From an uncultured Lachnospiraceae bacterium (GTDB lineage Bacteria; Bacillota; Clostridia; Lachnospirales; Lachnospiraceae): a stretch of 23,284 nucleotides of DNA. Each line of letters begins with the position of its first letter. Within the stretch, counting starts at the first letter, position 1. The position numbers and the translations under genes are program-made. The stretch spans positions 1-23,284 of the forward strand of contig CAJUHG010000048.1 in assembly GCA_910586005.1 (NCBI GenBank). Reading direction: 5' to 3'. The notes under the pieces are model-generated. The model was not told the DNA's origin. It was given only the letters and a program-made list of their open reading frames with translations, and made no database searches. Below are positions 7,650 through 16,593 of the stretch, piece after piece.

Positions 7650-8447
7650 TTGGCAAATGGATGTATATATGTGATAACTCACAAACCAGTAGAACTTTCC
7701 TTGCCGTACCAATACAAAAAACTTTTTGTAGGTGCTGAGAAATTGACAGTGAAAGAAAAAGAGAACTTAAAAGGTTATGTTTTTGATGATTTGGGAAAGA
7801 ATATTTCTAAAAAAAATGGTAATTATTGTGAATTGACAGGTTTATATTGGATATGGAAAAATGAGAAAGAAGATATTGTAGGAATTACCCATTATCGTAG
7901 ATTTTTTGGAAGACCTAGGAAGTTACTTTCTCTAGAAGAAGCAGAAGCCATTTTAGAACAGTCAGATATTATTGTGGCAAGGCGTCAGTGGGTGGAAAAA
8001 AATGTAAAAGTTCATTTTGAAGGATTTCATAGAAAAGAAGATTTGGAATTGTTGCGTAAGGCTATACTAAAAAAATATCCAGAATATATAAAAAGTTTTG
8101 ATTGTGCAATGTCTAAATGTTTTTTGTTTTCTTTTAATATGATGGTGTGTAGAAAAGATATTTTTGATAAATATTGTATGTGGTTATTTGATATTTTAGA
8201 AACTTGTGAACATCAAATAGATATTACAAATTATGATTTATATCAAAAACGTATTTTTGGGTTTTTATCAGAGCGTCTTCTTATGGTATATCTTTTACAT
8301 CACAATATGAAAGTGGCAGAAAGAAAGGTTTGGGAAACAGAACTTGATAGAAGTACTAAATGGGCAAGTGACAAATGGAAAATAATTACCCTTGTTAAAA
8401 ACTTTTTTGGAAATCGTGGAATAAAAACGATGCGATATAAGAAATAA
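7650..8447 (+). CDS. DUF4422 family protein, probable polysaccharide glycosyltransferase (TTG start)
   Basis: A 265-aa protein of the DUF4422 family, found almost only in capsule and exopolysaccharide clusters and regarded as a glycosyltransferase-like family. Signatures are IYVITHKP at 6-13, NYCELTGLYWIWKN at 58-71 and the VGITHYRRFF block at 77-86. It has no signal peptide or membrane helix. The start is decided by the ribosome binding site: AAGGAGG ends at 7642, only 1 nt before the ATG at 7644 but 7 nt before the in-frame TTG at 7650, so TTG is the likely initiator. It is the first gene after the extended -10 promoter. A degenerate palindromic repeat begins 1 nt after its stop. The exact reaction is not known from sequence. 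Confidence 0.85.
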   Translation: MANGCIYVITHKPVELSLPYQYKKLFVGAEKLTVKEKENLKGYVFDDLGKNISKKNGNYCELTGLYWIWKNEKEDIVGITHYRRFFGRPRKLLSLEEAEAILEQSDIIVARRQWVEKNVKVHFEGFHRKEDLELLRKAILKKYPEYIKSFDCAMSKCFLFSFNMMVCRKDIFDKYCMWLFDILETCEHQIDITNYDLYQKRIFGFLSERLLMVYLLHHNMKVAERKVWETELDRSTKWASDKWKIITLVKNFFGNRGIKTMRYKK

Positions 8448-8448
8448 A

Positions 8449-8494
8449 ATACCTTGTAAAACAGCCGAATAATCATGAGTGCCCTAGAGAGAAT
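8449..8494 (+). repeat. Degenerate 46-bp intergenic repeat unit (copy 1 of 3)
   Basis: The unit begins ATACCTTGTAAAAC, continues with GCCGAAT, and ends GTGCCCTAGAGAG. The same order of blocks occurs twice in tandem at 19296-19387. All three copies sit immediately after a stop codon in the same orientation. The block AATCATGAGTG in this copy has lost some bases compared with the others. The rest of the 8448-8602 gap shows no gene. Confidence 0.5.
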
Positions 8495-8602
8495 CTCATA
8501 GGATGACTCAGAGGATATACAAATTGGAATGTCTATTTATGGGATAAATTAATAGTTTTGTAATTGATAAATAATAGTTACTATAAAGGGAGATTTAGAA
8601 AT

Positions 8603-11065
8603 ATGAAAAATGAAACTAATCGCTTTGAAATAATGGAAACCCGCTTTCATTTAGATGATAAAAATGTATTTGTTTTTCGGGGGATTTTTTCAAGTAATAA
8701 AATGGGTGATAATCAGCTTGTATTGTCAATAGATGGAGAATCCCTTCCTCTAACTATGGAAGTGAGAGAAGGAGTAGAAATTCGCAGGATGTATGCAAAA
8801 TACCCTTATCCTATCAATACAGAGTATTCATTTTTATGTAAATTTCCTCCCCAAATAGAAATGAAAAAGAGATTAGAAATCTATGAGTATGCTGGAACTG
8901 AGCGAAGAAAAGTTTATAGTATTCTGGTTAGAAAACTTTTAGAATCTCGGAAAGATTTGCAATATTTTATTGACCATATAACAGAAACAAATGGAAATGT
9001 AGAGATTGCAGGTTGGTTTATAGATATTGGTGGAGTAAAGGTTACCATTTTAGATAAAAATGGTCGTTCTCTTTCTTCAGAAATAAAATATGGGTATAGA
9101 AGAGATGTAATTGAAGCTTTTCCAGAAGCAATTCCAGAAAGGGTAAAAGGTTTTAAAATTTCTTACCAGAATACAAGAGATAAGAAGGTTAGAGTTTGTT
9201 TCCATTATCATGGCAAGACAACAAAAGAAATATTCCCCTTACATCCATCTAAAATAAAGAAATATTTCCAGTTAGTAGGTGTTTATTGGAATAAAACCTA
9301 TGCCCATTTAAAGCGATTTGGCTTGATTTATACACTTGAAAGAATTAGAGTAAAACTTTTTCATTCTGGAGACGAGACTTATGAAAGATGGCTAAGAAAA
9401 CATATGCCAAATAAAGCTGCTTTGGAAAACCAAAAACAGCAAAGATTTCCCAAGGAACCTAAAATTAGTATTGTGGTACCTTTGTATAAAACACCAAGAA
9501 AGTACCTTTTAAGTCTTGTAAATTCTTTGAAAGAACAGACCTATGCAAATTGGGAATTATGTTTATCAGATGGAAGCGGAGAAAATTCTCCTATTAAGAA
9601 ATTATTAAACAAATTAGAACAATCTGACCAAAGAATTAGAGTAGTATATAATAAGAAACAATTGCGCATATCAGAAAATACAAATCGTGCGATAGAAATT
9701 GCAATGGGCGAATTTGTTGGATTTGCAGACCATGATGATTTGTTAGCTCCAGATGCACTTTATGAATGTGTAAGAATGTTAAATAAACATCCAGATATGC
9801 AGGCGGTATACAGTGATGAAGATAAAGTAAATGCCAATGGTAAGAAGTATTTTCAACCACATTTTAAGCCGGATTTTAATAAGGATTTGTTAAATTCTAC
9901 AAATTATTTTTGCCATCTATTTATAGTGAAAAAATCTGTTTTAGATAAAGTTGGAAAGTTAAATCCAGAATTTGATGGAGCACAGGATTATGATTTTGTT
10001 TTAAGATGTTCTGAAGTAACAGAGCATATCTATCATATCCCACAAATATTGTATCATTGGAGGGCACATGAGGATTCTACTGCTGAAAATCCAGAAAGTA
10101 AGATGTATGCATTTGAAGCGGGAGCTCGTGCGATTCAAGCTCACTATCATAGAATTGGTTGGAAGAATACAGAAGTTACTCAGACAGAGTGTCTGGGAGT
10201 TTATCGAACACACTATCATTTAGAAAAAGAGCCAATGGTATCTATTATTATTCCTAATAAAGATCATATAGATGACTTAAAAAAATGCTTAGCATCCATT
10301 GAGCGATGCACATATCAAAATTATGAAATTATAATTGTAGAAAATAATAGTGAGGAACAAGAGACTTTTGCATATTATGATTCTCTAGATAAACAACAGA
10401 ATAGAATAAAGGTTGTCTATTGGAAAGATAAGTTTAATTATTCAGCAATTAATAACTATGGAGTAGAACAGTCACAAGGAGAGTATCTTCTGTTTTTAAA
10501 CAATGACACAGAAATTATCAATGAAGATTGTATACAAGAATTGCTTGGATTTTGTATGAGAGAAGATGTTGGGGCTGTAGGAGCAAGGCTTTATTATGAG
10601 GATGGAACCATTCAACATGCTGGTGTTATTGTGGGATTGGGTGGTATTGCAGGACATATTTTCTCTAATACGCCTTCTGATCAGGTAGGATATTTTGCTA
10701 GGATTATCACTCAACAAGATTATAGTGCAGTAACGGCTGCCTGTATTATGGTAGGGAGAAATGAATTTGAAAAGATTCATGGATTTGATACAAAACTTCA
10801 GGTAGCTTTCAATGATATTGATTTGTGTTTGAGAATTAGAGAGCTTGGAAAATTAATTGTATATAATCCATATGCAGAATTATTCCATTATGAGTCAAAA
10901 TCCAGAGGAAGTGATAACACACAAGAGAAGATGGAAAGATTTAACAACGAAACGATGTATTTTGAACAGAGATGGAAGCATATCTTAGAGGCAGGAGATC
11001 CCTATTATAATAGAAACTTTGCACTAGATCATTTTGATTGTAGTTTAGTAGATTATTTTAATTAG
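8603..11065 (+). CDS. Large tandem GT2 glycosyltransferase with N-terminal beta-rich region
   Basis: An 820-aa protein, probably a bifunctional polymer-extending glycosyltransferase acting at the cytoplasmic membrane face. Residues 1-220 have no GT signature and look beta-rich, including an IAGWFID motif at 135-141 seen at the front of some rhamnan-type glycosyltransferases. GT2 module 1 (about 285-500) has ISIVVPLYK, the DGS motif at 323-325, ADHDD at 375-379, SDEDK at 404-408, GAQDYDFVLRC at 459-469 and YHWRAH at 484-489. GT2 module 2 (about 543-800) has SIIIPNKD, FLNNDTE at 631-637, DGTIQHAG and FNDIDLC. Both modules keep their acidic metal-binding motifs, unlike the 556-aa paralogue upstream. 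The start at 8603 has AAAGGGAG 10 nt upstream; an upstream in-frame TTG is less supported. The flippase gene starts 2 nt after the stop. Confidence 0.88.
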   Translation: MKNETNRFEIMETRFHLDDKNVFVFRGIFSSNKMGDNQLVLSIDGESLPLTMEVREGVEIRRMYAKYPYPINTEYSFLCKFPPQIEMKKRLEIYEYAGTERRKVYSILVRKLLESRKDLQYFIDHITETNGNVEIAGWFIDIGGVKVTILDKNGRSLSSEIKYGYRRDVIEAFPEAIPERVKGFKISYQNTRDKKVRVCFHYHGKTTKEIFPLHPSKIKKYFQLVGVYWNKTYAHLKRFGLIYTLERIRVKLFHSGDETYERWLRKHMPNKAALENQKQQRFPKEPKISIVVPLYKTPRKYLLSLVNSLKEQTYANWELCLSDGSGENSPIKKLLNKLEQSDQRIRVVYNKKQLRISENTNRAIEIAMGEFVGFADHDDLLAPDALYECVRMLNKHPDMQAVYSDEDKVNANGKKYFQPHFKPDFNKDLLNSTNYFCHLFIVKKSVLDKVGKLNPEFDGAQDYDFVLRCSEVTEHIYHIPQILYHWRAHEDSTAENPESKMYAFEAGARAIQAHYHRIGWKNTEVTQTECLGVYRTHYHLEKEPMVSIIIPNKDHIDDLKKCLASIERCTYQNYEIIIVENNSEEQETFAYYDSLDKQQNRIKVVYWKDKFNYSAINNYGVEQSQGEYLLFLNNDTEIINEDCIQELLGFCMREDVGAVGARLYYEDGTIQHAGVIVGLGGIAGHIFSNTPSDQVGYFARIITQQDYSAVTAACIMVGRNEFEKIHGFDTKLQVAFNDIDLCLRIRELGKLIVYNPYAELFHYESKSRGSDNTQEKMERFNNETMYFEQRWKHILEAGDPYYNRNFALDHFDCSLVDYFN

Positions 11066-11067
11066 AA

Positions 11068-12558
11068 ATGAAAAAAATGAGAAAAGAACATTCCATAACC
11101 TTTAATTTTATAATGAATTTTATTTTGACAGCATCTTCCTTTGTATTTCCACTTATCACATTTCCATATGTGTCTAGGGTATTGCTTCCAGTGGGAAATG
11201 GAAAAATAGCATCTGCCACAGCAGTGGTTACATATTTTTCTATGATATCCATGTTAGGAATCCCTACTTATGGAATAAGAGCATGTGCCCAAGTGCGAGA
11301 TAACAAAGAAAAATTATCTCGGACTGTGCAAGAGATTTTGATTATCAATGTGATTATGACAATTTTGGTCTATATAGCTTTTGGAATCTCTTTGTATCTT
11401 GTACCTAAATTTGCAGAGGATAGAACACTTTTAATAGTGATGAGCAGTACGATTTTGCTAAATGTAATTGGAGTAAGTTGGTTATATTCTGCTTTAGAAG
11501 AGTATGCCTATATTACAATCATTTCTTTAGTTTTTAAAGTAATTGGTGTTATTTTAATGTTTTTGTTTGTGCATGAAAAGCAAGATTATGTGATTTATGG
11601 AGGAATCACTGTAATTTCTAATGTAGGGTCTTATATATTTAATTTTTTGCGTTTGGGAAACTATATAATATGTAGGCCTGTTGGAAATTATAATTTAAAA
11701 AAACATTTAAAACCCATAGGAATTTTTTGTGCTATGACGGTTGCTACTAGTATCTATACCAATCTGGATATAGTTATGTTAAATTTTATCAGTGGTGACG
11801 AACAAGCGGGATATTACAATGCAGCAGTAAAAATTAAAACAATCGTTACAAGTCTTGTTACTTCTATTGGTGCAGTGCTTTTACCAAGACTTTCTTATTA
11901 CATTGAAAAAGGAATGAAAGAAGAATTTAAAAAAATGGCTTCTAAGGCCCTGGGGTTTGTCACAATGATGTCTTTGCCATTATCTGTTTATTTTATGATG
12001 TTTGCGAATGAAAGTGTAGGATTGCTATCAGGAGCAGCTTATCAGCCAGCAGTTCCCTCCATGTGTATTATTATGCCTACTGTGATATTTATTGGAATGT
12101 CTAATATATTTGGAATGCAAGTTTTGATACCCACAGATAGGGAGAAAGAAGTGCTTATATCTGTAATGATTGGCGGTATCGTAGATTTAATATTAAATGT
12201 GCTATTAATCCCTGATTTAGGTGCATCAGGTGCAGCAATTGGTACATTAGTGGCAGAATTTGCAGTTGTTTTGGTTCAAGTGATAATTTTGAAAGATTTT
12301 CTAAGAGAAATAAAATGTGACTATAAAATATTTCCTTATATAGTAGCATTAATTCCAGCAGCTACGATTTCTTGGATAGTCAAAAGGATGCTTCAACCTG
12401 TAATTCAAGGAGAATTTTTATTGGAAAAAAGTTGTTTTGTGATTTTGGTAGTTACAGCGGCAATATTTTTTAGTATTTATGGAGTTATGCTGTTAATAAC
12501 AAAAGAAACTATTGCTATGGAATATATTGTTCCATATTTAAAGAAAATCAAAAGATGA
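11068..12558 (+). CDS. Wzx-type polysaccharide flippase (MOP superfamily)
   Basis: A 496-aa, strongly hydrophobic protein with about 12-14 membrane segments, the normal size for Wzx/RfbX flippases, which move undecaprenyl-diphosphate-linked oligosaccharide across the cytoplasmic membrane. The N-terminus has the characteristic pattern FPLITFPYVSRVLLPVGNGK at residues 28-47 and a following YGIRACAQVRDN. The middle region has the family signature NLDIVMLNFISGDEQAGYYN. The ATG is 2 nt after the previous stop with no obvious Shine-Dalgarno sequence, so translation probably depends on coupling; an ATG 9 nt further in is an alternative start. Its presence argues for a flippase-dependent export route rather than an ABC transporter, at least for this glycan. 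Confidence 0.9.
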   Translation: MKKMRKEHSITFNFIMNFILTASSFVFPLITFPYVSRVLLPVGNGKIASATAVVTYFSMISMLGIPTYGIRACAQVRDNKEKLSRTVQEILIINVIMTILVYIAFGISLYLVPKFAEDRTLLIVMSSTILLNVIGVSWLYSALEEYAYITIISLVFKVIGVILMFLFVHEKQDYVIYGGITVISNVGSYIFNFLRLGNYIICRPVGNYNLKKHLKPIGIFCAMTVATSIYTNLDIVMLNFISGDEQAGYYNAAVKIKTIVTSLVTSIGAVLLPRLSYYIEKGMKEEFKKMASKALGFVTMMSLPLSVYFMMFANESVGLLSGAAYQPAVPSMCIIMPTVIFIGMSNIFGMQVLIPTDREKEVLISVMIGGIVDLILNVLLIPDLGASGAAIGTLVAEFAVVLVQVIILKDFLREIKCDYKIFPYIVALIPAATISWIVKRMLQPVIQGEFLLEKSCFVILVVTAAIFFSIYGVMLLITKETIAMEYIVPYLKKIKR

Positions 12559-12573
12559 AAAGAGGGTTGAGAG

Positions 12574-15540
12574 ATGAGAAAACGTATTATGACGCTGTTT
12601 TTAGCGGTATTTCTTCTATTTCACATGGAAGTAGAGACTTTTTTGGCTATAAATATGCCACAACAATATGGAACTAATTCAGAACATAAGACTGATTTAG
12701 AAGAGGAAACTAACCCAGAACATAAGACTGATTTAGAGGAAGAAACTAATCCAGAACATAAGACTGATTTAGAGGAAGAAACTAATCCTAATACAAAGAC
12801 GGACTTAGAAAAAGAGAAACGTTTTAGGCAGATACCAGAAGAAAATAGTCTAACGAACAATACAGAGGATATCGAACAACAAGAAGAAAAGTTTTATAAA
12901 ATTACGTTTGATTTTTCTGGAGGAAATTCAAAAAATGGGAAAAAGAATTTCTATCAAATGGTAGCAGAAGGAGCATTTCCAAATACAAATAATATTATTA
13001 CTCCAGTAAAAAAAGGCTATCTATTACAAGGTTGGATTGATGAAAGTGGAAATTTTTATATGTTTGATCAGCCAATTTATAGAGATATTACATTAAAGGC
13101 TGCTTGGACACCTATTACTTATCATATTCGATTTGATGGTAATGGAGGAAAAGGAACAATTCCTACTCAAATGCAACTTGTCTATGGTGAGAAAAAAAAT
13201 TTACCTATGAATACATTTTTGCGAAAAGGATATGTTTTTTGTGGATGGAGTCAGGAGGGCGAGAAGGTTTATAAAGAAGGTTCTGCTGTAAAGAATTTAA
13301 CCAGTAAGGATGGAAAAGTAGTTGTTTTAAAGGCTAAATGGAAAAAGGGGACTTATAAAGTACGTTTTGATGCAAATGGTGGTACTGGTAAAATGAAAGA
13401 CCAGACATTTACTTGTGAGGAAAGTAAAAAACTTTTGAAAAATACCTATAAAAAGAAAGGTTATGTTTTTACAGGATGGAATACCAAGAAAGATGGAGAG
13501 GGAAAGACTTATAAAAATAGTCAAAAAGTAAAGAATCTTAGAAGTGAAAATGGAGAAATGATTATTCTTTTTGCTATGTGGAAGGGAGCTCCTTATAAGG
13601 TAACATATAAGGGAAATGGTGCTACTAGCGGAAAGATGAAGTCTAGTAATTATGTATATGGAAAGAAAAGCAAGTTAAGTGTTAATAAATATAAAAAGAA
13701 GGGTTATACTTTTGTAGGATGGAATACTAAAAAGAATGGAAAAGGAAAGAATTATAAAAATAAGGCAGACATAAAGAACCTTACTACTCAGAAAAATAAG
13801 ACAATTACTTTATATGCAAAATGGAAGATTATAAATTATAAAATTACTTATAACACAAAAGGCGGAAAGTTGAAAAAGTCTGCTAAAAAAAGTTATACGA
13901 TAACTTCTAAAACGTTTACTTTGCCAAGACCCACAAAGAAAGGATATGATTTTGATGGGTGGTATTTAGATAAAAAATATAAAAAAAGAATAAGTGAAGT
14001 AAAAAAGGGAAAAACTGGAAACTTAAAGTTATATGCTAAATGGGCAAAATGTACTGGAAAAATATCAAAAACTTCAGCTAAAATTACAAATTGTAAGGCA
14101 ATTGGAACAGGGAAGATTAAAGTTCAGGCTTCTATAAAAAAGAGAGTGGGAAGTTCTGATGAGTATTATTATCTGGTAAATGTGAATCCCATGAACCAAA
14201 AAGTTTATAGAATGGTAAAGAAGATTTATAAAAAGAAAAAAATAGGATTTACTTTAAAAACTTCTGAAAATCCAGGCTATGCAACTTCTATGTTTGGAAT
14301 TGCTGTAAGAAAAAATGGAAAGTATCATCTAATTAGTTCCCCTAATTATGTAAAATCTCCAGAGAAAGCGGCTAAAAATAAATCCAAATATAAACTAGGA
14401 AAAACAAAAAAAGGAATCCAGTTTTCTAGTACAATAGATGAAGTTTACTCCTGTAATGCCAAGCAAGTTTTTATGAATTTTACAGTTTCTATGTTGTGTA
14501 ATGAAGCCACAGTTCCCTATCACTACAATGGTAAAATTTATTATTTTAATGAAATGTGCGTTTATCAACAGATTATTTCAGCATGCAATGAAAAGGGAAT
14601 TAGTGTGTCAGTACAATTTATGTTGGATTGGACAGAAGGACAAACAGATTTAATAGCTCCAGCGGCAAGAGTTCCTAATGTTGCACCATACTATAGTTGG
14701 AATGTTACAGATAACAGTGCAAGAGAAAAGATGGAAGCTATGTTCTGTTATTTGGGATATGTGTTTGGTAGAAAAAATTGTTATGTATCGAATTGGATTT
14801 TGGGAAATGAGATTAATAATCCAAAGGGATGGAATTATGCTGGAGTAATGTCAACAGATAATTATTTTAAAACTTATGCTTATGCGTTTCGAGCATTTTA
14901 TTGTGCGATACGTAGTCAATATTCTAATGCTCATATTTTTATTTGTATGGACAATTTATGGAATACTGCTGTACAAGGAGGATATAGTACAAAATATTCT
15001 ATTACCATGTTTTTGAAGCAGTTAAATAAAATGCAAAAAGGGTTAAAATGGAATCTTGCTTATCATGCTTATTCTACACCGCTAACCTATACAAATTTTT
15101 GGGAGGGAATTGGCATTACCTATGATGAAAATACACCTTATATTACTATGAAGAATTTAGATGTATTAACAAAGTATATAAAATCTCATTATGGTTCTTC
15201 TGTGCGAATTATCTTATCAGAACAAGGATATTCCTCTGTTCCTTGGGGAGAAGCCAACCAAGCAGCGGCATTGGCTTATAGTTATTATATTGCGGCTTGT
15301 AATCCTATGATTGATGGGTTTATGATAAGAAGTTATATGGACCATCCAATTGAATCGGCGCAAGGGTTGTATATGGGAATTGCAGGAAAAGAAGCCTTTG
15401 AAGTATTTAAATATATGGATACTTCTAAGACATACCAGTATACAAATAGGTATCTTGGTATTATTGGTGCAAAATCTTGGGGAAAGGCAGTTCCAAGATT
15501 TAAAAAATCAAAATTATTAAAATTGTATCGAAGGTTGTGA
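12574..15540 (+). CDS. Secreted DUF5722 glycoside-hydrolase-like protein with five Flg_new repeats
   Basis: A 988-aa exported protein. Residues 1-25 form a signal peptide (MRKR followed by a hydrophobic core). Residues 34-80 are acidic 12-residue tandem repeats. Five Listeria-Bacteroides (Flg_new) repeats follow at about 108-175, 180-257, 260-338, 340-417 and 418-490, each ending in an AKW/AAW/AMW-type motif and preceded by GGW/GW turns; the later ones are very lysine-rich. Residues about 620-988 resemble DUF5722, a predicted TIM-barrel family like clan A glycoside hydrolases: WILGNEINN puts a candidate acid/base at E746 and ILSEQGYS a candidate nucleophile at E883. No LPXTG, SLH or choline-binding anchor is visible. 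GAGGG lies upstream of the ATG, 15 nt after the flippase stop. An inferred role is trimming or remodelling the exported polysaccharide. Confidence 0.82.
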   Translation: MRKRIMTLFLAVFLLFHMEVETFLAINMPQQYGTNSEHKTDLEEETNPEHKTDLEEETNPEHKTDLEEETNPNTKTDLEKEKRFRQIPEENSLTNNTEDIEQQEEKFYKITFDFSGGNSKNGKKNFYQMVAEGAFPNTNNIITPVKKGYLLQGWIDESGNFYMFDQPIYRDITLKAAWTPITYHIRFDGNGGKGTIPTQMQLVYGEKKNLPMNTFLRKGYVFCGWSQEGEKVYKEGSAVKNLTSKDGKVVVLKAKWKKGTYKVRFDANGGTGKMKDQTFTCEESKKLLKNTYKKKGYVFTGWNTKKDGEGKTYKNSQKVKNLRSENGEMIILFAMWKGAPYKVTYKGNGATSGKMKSSNYVYGKKSKLSVNKYKKKGYTFVGWNTKKNGKGKNYKNKADIKNLTTQKNKTITLYAKWKIINYKITYNTKGGKLKKSAKKSYTITSKTFTLPRPTKKGYDFDGWYLDKKYKKRISEVKKGKTGNLKLYAKWAKCTGKISKTSAKITNCKAIGTGKIKVQASIKKRVGSSDEYYYLVNVNPMNQKVYRMVKKIYKKKKIGFTLKTSENPGYATSMFGIAVRKNGKYHLISSPNYVKSPEKAAKNKSKYKLGKTKKGIQFSSTIDEVYSCNAKQVFMNFTVSMLCNEATVPYHYNGKIYYFNEMCVYQQIISACNEKGISVSVQFMLDWTEGQTDLIAPAARVPNVAPYYSWNVTDNSAREKMEAMFCYLGYVFGRKNCYVSNWILGNEINNPKGWNYAGVMSTDNYFKTYAYAFRAFYCAIRSQYSNAHIFICMDNLWNTAVQGGYSTKYSITMFLKQLNKMQKGLKWNLAYHAYSTPLTYTNFWEGIGITYDENTPYITMKNLDVLTKYIKSHYGSSVRIILSEQGYSSVPWGEANQAAALAYSYYIAACNPMIDGFMIRSYMDHPIESAQGLYMGIAGKEAFEVFKYMDTSKTYQYTNRYLGIIGAKSWGKAVPRFKKSKLLKLYRRL
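12673..12816 (+). repeat. In-frame 36-bp tandem repeats (three full units plus a diverged fourth)
   Basis: Units begin at 12673, 12709, 12745 and 12781, each starting ACTAA and encoding a 12-residue acidic block around EHKTDLEEETNP. Units 2 and 3 are almost identical and unit 4 is partly diverged. The repeats lie just after the signal peptide of the secreted DUF5722 protein. Copy number can change by slippage or recombination without breaking the frame. Confidence 0.9.
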
Positions 15541-15550
15541 TAGCCTAGAC

Positions 15551-15579
15551 TTGAATAGAAAAGTGAAAAGTGATACTAT
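15551..15579 (+). promoter_or_regulatory. Promoter candidate upstream of rfbA
   Basis: TTGAAT at 15551-15556 and TACTAT at 15574-15579 are separated by exactly 17 nt, each matching the vegetative consensus at four of six positions. The predicted transcript start is about 35 nt before the rfbA start codon. It would give rfbA, rfbC and the transglutaminase gene a supply independent of the long upstream run. Confidence 0.45.
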
Positions 15580-15620
15580 TTTAGAAGGAATATAGCATTC
15601 ATTAATTTGGAGGATGATTC

Positions 15621-16499
15621 ATGAAAGGAATTATTTTAGCCGGAGGTGCCGGTACTAGATTATATCCCCTAACAAAAGCAATTTCTAAGCAAATTATGCC
15701 AGTTTATGACAAACCTATGATTTATTATCCTTTGTCGACACTGATGCTTGCAGGAATTAGGGAAATATTGATTATTTCTACTCCAAGAGATTTGCCAGTA
15801 TTTAAGGAATTGTTAGGAGATGGCGAACAGTTGGGGATGCATTTTGCATATGCAGTGCAAGAACAGCCAAGAGGTCTTGCAGATGCATTTATTATTGGAG
15901 AAGAATTTATTGGAAAAGATGCTGTAGCATTAGTATTAGGGGATAATATATTTTATGGACAAAGTTTTTCTAATGTGTTGCGAAGAGTAGCAGAGAGAAC
16001 AAAAAGCCAGCCAGGAGCCACTATTTTTGGATATTATGTGAGAGACCCAAGAGAATATGGGGTGGTGGAATTTGATGAGGAAGGAATAGCAATTTCTATT
16101 GAGGAAAAACCAGAAAAGCCAAAATCTAACTATGCAGTGCCTGGTTTATATTTTTATGACCATGATGTGGTAGAAATTGCAAAAAATGTGAAACCTTCCA
16201 TTCGTGGTGAAATAGAAATTACAAGTATCAATAATGAATATTTGAAACGAGGGAATTTGAGAGTAGAAACTTTAGGACGTGGATTTGCTTGGTTGGATAC
16301 AGGAAATCATGACATGTTACTTGCGGCAGCAGATTTTGTATCTGCTTTTCAAAAGAGACAAGGACTTTATATTTCTTGTATTGAAGAGATTGCTTATAAA
16401 CGAGGATTTATTGATGCAGAGCAACTAAAAAAGTTAGCGGAACCCTTGTTAAAAACAGAGTATGGACAGTATTTAATGGAAGTTGCTGAGGGATTGTAA
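15621..16499 (+). CDS. rfbA: Glucose-1-phosphate thymidylyltransferase
   Basis: A 292-aa protein, normal length for RmlA/RfbA, which joins dTTP and glucose-1-phosphate to make dTDP-glucose, the first step of the dTDP-L-rhamnose pathway. The nucleotide-binding signature GGAGTRLYPLT is at residues 8-18, DKPMIYYPLS at 30-39, EQPRGLADAF at 81-90, LGDNIFYG at 106-113, and EEKP and RGEIEIT appear in the second half. GGAGG sits 8 nt before the ATG. It is followed after a 94-nt gap containing a perfect hairpin by rfbC, and works with rfbB at the left edge. It lacks the C-terminal extensions of bifunctional nucleotidyltransferases. This is one of the most secure calls in the window. Confidence 0.97.
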   Translation: MKGIILAGGAGTRLYPLTKAISKQIMPVYDKPMIYYPLSTLMLAGIREILIISTPRDLPVFKELLGDGEQLGMHFAYAVQEQPRGLADAFIIGEEFIGKDAVALVLGDNIFYGQSFSNVLRRVAERTKSQPGATIFGYYVRDPREYGVVEFDEEGIAISIEEKPEKPKSNYAVPGLYFYDHDVVEIAKNVKPSIRGEIEITSINNEYLKRGNLRVETLGRGFAWLDTGNHDMLLAAADFVSAFQKRQGLYISCIEEIAYKRGFIDAEQLKKLAEPLLKTEYGQYLMEVAEGL

Positions 16500-16530
16500 A
16501 TTTAGTAATGATATTTGGAATGTCTATCTA

Positions 16531-16555
16531 GCAAGAACACCATTGGTGTTCTTGC
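16531..16555 (+). promoter_or_regulatory. Perfect 11-bp hairpin between rfbA and rfbC
   Basis: GCAAGAACACC (16531-16541) and GGTGTTCTTGC (16545-16555) pair perfectly around a 3-nt loop. It lies between the rfbA stop (16499) and the rfbC ribosome binding site (GGAGG near 16584). No T-run follows (the next bases are ATATAAG), so it is unlikely to be a complete intrinsic terminator. Setting rfbA/rfbC transcript ratio by processing or 3'-end protection is possible. Confidence 0.6.
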
Positions 16556-16593
16556 ATATAAGTTATAAGATTTATGGACAATTGGAGGATAAA

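Noticed and set aside
12673..12816. Possible CRISPR-like array
   Set aside because: The repeats are contiguous, without spacers, and in frame within a coding region; no cas gene is present.
12621..12860. A 79-codon minus-strand frame made of repeated SSKSVLCSGLV-like blocks
   Set aside because: It is only the reverse shadow of the 36-bp tandem repeats of the secreted protein on the + strand.
16483..16593. An upstream start for rfbC overlapping the end of rfbA
   Set aside because: It would add 37 residues unlike the family, translated through the hairpin, while the ATG at 16594 has a good GGAGG and gives the normal length.
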